From assembly GCA_902783085.1 (NCBI GenBank), contig CACZPT010000017.1:1-8541 (forward strand): a stretch of 8,541 bases of DNA, given 5' to 3'. Positions 6,130-8,541 of the stretch are shown here, piece after piece. How positions within the stretch are numbered: the stretch's first letter is position 1; each line of letters opens with the position of its first letter. Both the position numbers and the translations under genes were made by a program. The notes under the pieces are model-generated. The model saw only the letters and a program-made list of their open reading frames with translations, did no database searches and had not been told where the DNA came from. Source of the stretch: an uncultured Methanobrevibacter sp. GTDB taxonomy: Archaea > Methanobacteriota > Methanobacteria > Methanobacteriales > Methanobacteriaceae.

Positions 6130-7191
6130 ATGAAAATTGTTGAACAGGATACAAAAGAGGAAATTATTGAAGTTATTCCAGAAACATTGGATGATTTATG
6201 GCATTTATCCCATATCGTTGAGATTAATGATAATGTTTCATCTAAGACTACCCGTCGTATTCAGGATAATACCGGCGATAAACTACGCAGTGATAGGGGA
6301 GTTAAAAAAACTTTTTATCTTGGAATTGATGTTGAAAATGTGAATTTTCATTTATTCACAGGAAAACTAAGATTAACTGGTGTTATTACAAGGGGTCCTG
6401 AAGATTTAGTTCCTTTAGGTTCTCACCATACTTTAGAGGTTAAATTCAACATACCTCTCTCAATCAAAAAAACTAAATGGTCAAAGTGGGCTTTAAATAG
6501 ACTTAATCAGGCAGTCGATGCATCTAAAAAATTATCGGCAATAATTGTTGTCATTGAAGATGATACTGCAGTGCTGGGTTTAATCAGACAATTTGGAATT
6601 GAATATTATGGGCCTATTAAAGGAAATATTTCTGGAAAACGTATTTTGGATAAAAACAGAGGTAAAAACATTATAAAATTCTATGAAACTATTATAAAAT
6701 CTATTAATAAATTTGATTCAATCCAGAATATTGTTATTGCAGGGCCTGGTTTTTATAAGAATGACTTTTTTGATTATCTGAAAGATAAACATAGTGATTT
6801 AGCTAAAATTTCAATCATTGAATCAACGGGATCTGGAGGACGCGTTGGCATTCATGAAGTTTTAAAAAAAGGTACTGTTGAGAAATTAACTGTTGAAAAT
6901 AGGGTGGCTAGTGAAATGGGTGCAGTTAATAACTTTTTAGAAGAAATTGCTAAAAATTCATCAAAAGTTACTTATGGTATTAAACAAACAAGTGATGCAA
7001 TTAATTTAGGTGCTGTTGATAAATTACTTGTTTTGGATAATGTGGTTGCAAAAGATAATTTGAGCCAATTGATGGATATGGTTGAAAATATGAAGGGTGA
7101 AGTAATGATTATAAGTTCACAGCATGAGGGTGGAAAACAATTAGAAAGTTTGGGTGGTATTGCAGCAGTTTTAAGATATCCAATATCATAA
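6130..7191 (+). CDS. pelA: Ribosome-rescue factor pelota (aPelota/Dom34)
   Basis: Works in no-go and non-stop mRNA surveillance: with aEF1A-GTP (archaea lack Hbs1) it enters the empty A site of stalled ribosomes and, with ABCE1, splits the subunits. The 353 residues match the family's usual length and begin with the signature ETLDDLWHL (18-26). The order is an Sm-like N-domain (about 1-130) with the basic TTRRIQ loop (40-45), a central eRF1-like domain (about 135-255; IIVVIEDDTAVLG, IAGPGFYKNDF, ESTGSGGRVGIHE) and a C-terminal eRF1-like domain (about 260-353; VLDN, HEGGKQLESLGGIAAVLRY). As expected for pelota and unlike release factor aRF1, there is no GGQ motif, so it does not hydrolyse peptidyl-tRNA. 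The start at 6130 matches the family N-terminus (MKIVEQDTKE). It is divergent from the membrane-protein gene, 81 bp away. Confidence 0.96.
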   Translation: MKIVEQDTKEEIIEVIPETLDDLWHLSHIVEINDNVSSKTTRRIQDNTGDKLRSDRGVKKTFYLGIDVENVNFHLFTGKLRLTGVITRGPEDLVPLGSHHTLEVKFNIPLSIKKTKWSKWALNRLNQAVDASKKLSAIIVVIEDDTAVLGLIRQFGIEYYGPIKGNISGKRILDKNRGKNIIKFYETIIKSINKFDSIQNIVIAGPGFYKNDFFDYLKDKHSDLAKISIIESTGSGGRVGIHEVLKKGTVEKLTVENRVASEMGAVNNFLEEIAKNSSKVTYGIKQTSDAINLGAVDKLLVLDNVVAKDNLSQLMDMVENMKGEVMIISSQHEGGKQLESLGGIAAVLRYPIS

Positions 7192-7242
7192 TTGTTTAAG
7201 TGTATCTGTAATTTTGTTAGTTGGTAATTTGATTTTGTAATT

Positions 7243-7288
7243 TTTTCGCAGAAAATTTTCAATATTATTCATTTTGCGAAAATTTTTT
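7243..7288 (+). terminator. Terminator of pelA
   Basis: TTTTCGCA (7243-7250) pairs with TGCGAAAA (7275-7282) as an 8-bp stem, followed at once by six T (7283-7288). A second nested stem CGAAAA/TTTTCG (7277-7290) and further T runs from 7312 give extra stops. It lies 51 nt past the pelA stop codon. Confidence 0.6.
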
Positions 7289-7461
7289 CGAAAAATATAT
7301 AAATTACCCTATTTTTTCAAAATTTTTATTTTGATTAAATTCCTTATTTTTGAAATTAAATAATATTTAAATAATCTATTTTCTATTTATATTCTTAATT
7401 TTACTTGATTCCTTTATATTTTTTTAAAACCTTTATAAAATCAAAAATAATAAGCAATAAA

Positions 7462-7469
7462 TTTATATT
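7462..7469 (+). promoter_or_regulatory. TATA box of the transposase gene
   Basis: TTTATATT preceded by AATAAA. A start about 25 nt after its centre is near 7490, two or three nt before ATG 7493, so the element's own transcript should be leaderless. The GGAG at 7473-7476 is 16 nt from the ATG and would lie outside that transcript. Confidence 0.45.
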
Positions 7470-7471
7470 AG

Positions 7472-7519
7472 TGGAGATGCTTAATTATTATTATGAAACA
7501 GACTAAAAAAACATCTCCA
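7472..7519 (+). repeat. Inverted repeat enclosing the transposase start codon
   Basis: TGGAGATG (7472-7479) and CATCTCCA (7512-7519) are perfect 8-bp complements separated by 32 nt that include ATG 7493. In a transcript entering from upstream they would put the start codon in the loop and GGAG in the stem. The element's own predicted transcript begins after the left arm and could not form it. Confidence 0.45.
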
Positions 7520-8541
7520 ATTAATAATATGAATTCCATCCAATATATATTTGATGTTGAATGTGACAATAATGTTGAACGTAAACCTAGAGAAGAAATT
7601 AAAGATAATACTATTCAATTTGAGTTAATGAATCCTTTTTATGAGGTTAAACGTGAAAAACCAAGTGATATATCCTTTGATATGGATGAAAATGGTGTAA
7701 TTTCTTATTCTGATCCTTTTTGTAAACATTGTTATTCTCATAAAGTTACAAAACATGGACATAATGTCGGGGATTTGATAACAGATGATGGTGAACATTA
7801 TATTGCTAAAGTTCAAAGATATTATTGTCCAGATTGTGGAAAATATTCTCAAACAGAATTTAATACCCAATATAAAAATTATTGTAATATTTCTAATGAA
7901 ACTAAAGAAAGATCAATTAGTGTTCGTGAAATAAGTTGGTATCCATTCCGTAAATTGAAAGAATTATATCAAATTTTTTGTGGAATCATAATCTCTCATG
8001 AAACAGTTCGAAAAGCCCAAATAATAACAAATGATCTGTATTACTTAAATCAAGAAATTAAACCCTCCGGTTTTTATGGTTACGATGTTCAATGGGAACC
8101 ATTAGATGATGGATATCATTATAGACATTTATTATTTGATTCAGTTAATAATGCACCGGTTGCAGAGTTATTGGCTCCTGATGAAGACCTTAAAACAACA
8201 TATGATTTTATCAACAAATCAATAAAACCAATAGATAGAAAAGCCATTGTAACAGACTTAAAACCAGGATACGATACAGTTATGAGAAAATTAGGATTTA
8301 AACATCAACACTGCATATATCACCTACGATTAGCCATAAACGAACGAATTAAAAAGTTTTTAAAATAAAAAAACATCGAATTCAGAATCCAATTCAAAAA
8401 AGAAAATGAAAAAATTTCTGAATACAAACTAGATAAAATAGTCAAAAAAGAAATTGACCTATTAAAAGAGGAAATAAACATTTATAAACAATTATTATTT
8501 GAATTATTTGAACAACAAACTTATGATAAAGCAATAAGTTA
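7493..8541 (+). pseudogene. DDE-type transposase, interrupted by an in-frame stop and cut by the right edge
   Basis: Transposase cutting and joining the ends of its insertion sequence. The first 291 residues show a polar N-terminus, a zinc ribbon with C77-x2-C80 and C112-x2-C115, a likely helix-turn-helix (about 157-176, ending ISHETVRKAQ), and an RNase-H-like catalytic core: D198 in GYDVQW, D255 in VTDLKPGY, then HCIYHL (273-278), the C-x2-H feature seen in MULE/IS256-like cores. TAA at 8366-8368 ends this ORF (7493-8368), but the same frame stays open afterwards to the window edge for 57 more codons (KNIEFRIQFKKEN..., ...IYKQLLFELFEQQ), a lysine- and glutamate-rich helical stretch like the linker expected before the third catalytic acid. 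So the gene is probably a nonsense mutant lacking its catalytic glutamate; one base change (from AAA, CAA or GAA) would do it. The exact IS family is uncertain. Confidence 0.75.

Larger units (their letters stand above)
7192..7492. other. T-rich spacer between pelA and the transposase
   Basis: This 301-bp gap is strongly T-rich on the plus strand and holds the pelA terminator (7243-7288), repeated T runs to about 7430, and the transposase promoter (7462-7469). It should also contain the left end of the insertion sequence, but no terminal repeat can be assigned because the right end is outside the window. No ORF or RNA gene is recognised. Confidence 0.5.
7462..8541 (+). mobile_element. Insertion sequence, right part outside the window
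   Basis: A single-ORF insertion sequence judged from its transposase. The given left limit is only the promoter: the true left end lies somewhere in 7290-7470 and the right end is beyond 8541, so terminal inverted repeats and target duplication cannot be paired. Size and zinc-ribbon/DDE layout recall the ISM1-type elements of Methanobrevibacter (ISNCY group), a tentative comparison from memory. Confidence 0.5.

Noticed and set aside
8366..8368. Recoding of the transposase stop (pyrrolysine or programmed readthrough)
   Set aside because: Pyrrolysine uses UAG, not UAA, and no readthrough structure follows; simple nonsense mutation explains it.

Overview
The window looks like chromosomal DNA of a host-associated methanogen of the Methanobacteriaceae (Methanobrevibacter or Methanosphaera type). 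The evidence is extreme A+T richness between genes, archaeal information and stress genes (CDC48/VAT-type AAA ATPase, pelota), a methanogen-style prephenate dehydrogenase, and archaeal promoters (TTTATATA boxes about 25 nt before the inferred transcription starts). Genus is inferred from gene content and composition only.

Layout. 1-200: the 3' end of an unrecognised plus-strand gene cut by the window edge. 201-650: a low-GC spacer with one possible 58-codon membrane ORF (364-540) and two minus-strand terminator-like hairpins; the one at 612-652 ends cdc48. 651-2840 (minus): CDC48/VAT ATPase with a strong BRE/TATA promoter framed by two palindromes and a Shine-Dalgarno-led start. 2841-3170: A/T-tract spacer. 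3171-4466 (minus): prephenate dehydrogenase (TyrA) with an extra C-terminal ferredoxin-fold-like domain. 4714-6048 (minus): a multi-pass membrane protein resembling the DUF6056/GT-C-like family. 6049-6129: an 81-bp divergent promoter with two back-to-back TATA boxes. 6130-7191 (plus): pelota, followed by a hairpin/T-tract terminator. 7192-7492: T-rich spacer. 7493 to the right edge (plus): a DDE-type insertion-sequence transposase with a zinc ribbon, broken by an in-frame TAA at 8366-8368.

How they fit together. Every intact gene seems to have its own promoter, so no operon is apparent. cdc48 (unfoldase) and pelA (ribosome rescue) are both protein or translation quality-control genes, about 3.3 kb apart on opposite strands with tyrA and a membrane protein between them. 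tyrA makes the tyrosine precursor. The window holds no obvious new multi-gene system. Its most unusual points are regulatory (the symmetric divergent promoter, the palindromes around the cdc48 promoter, the inverted repeat around the transposase start codon) and architectural (the C-terminal domain of TyrA).
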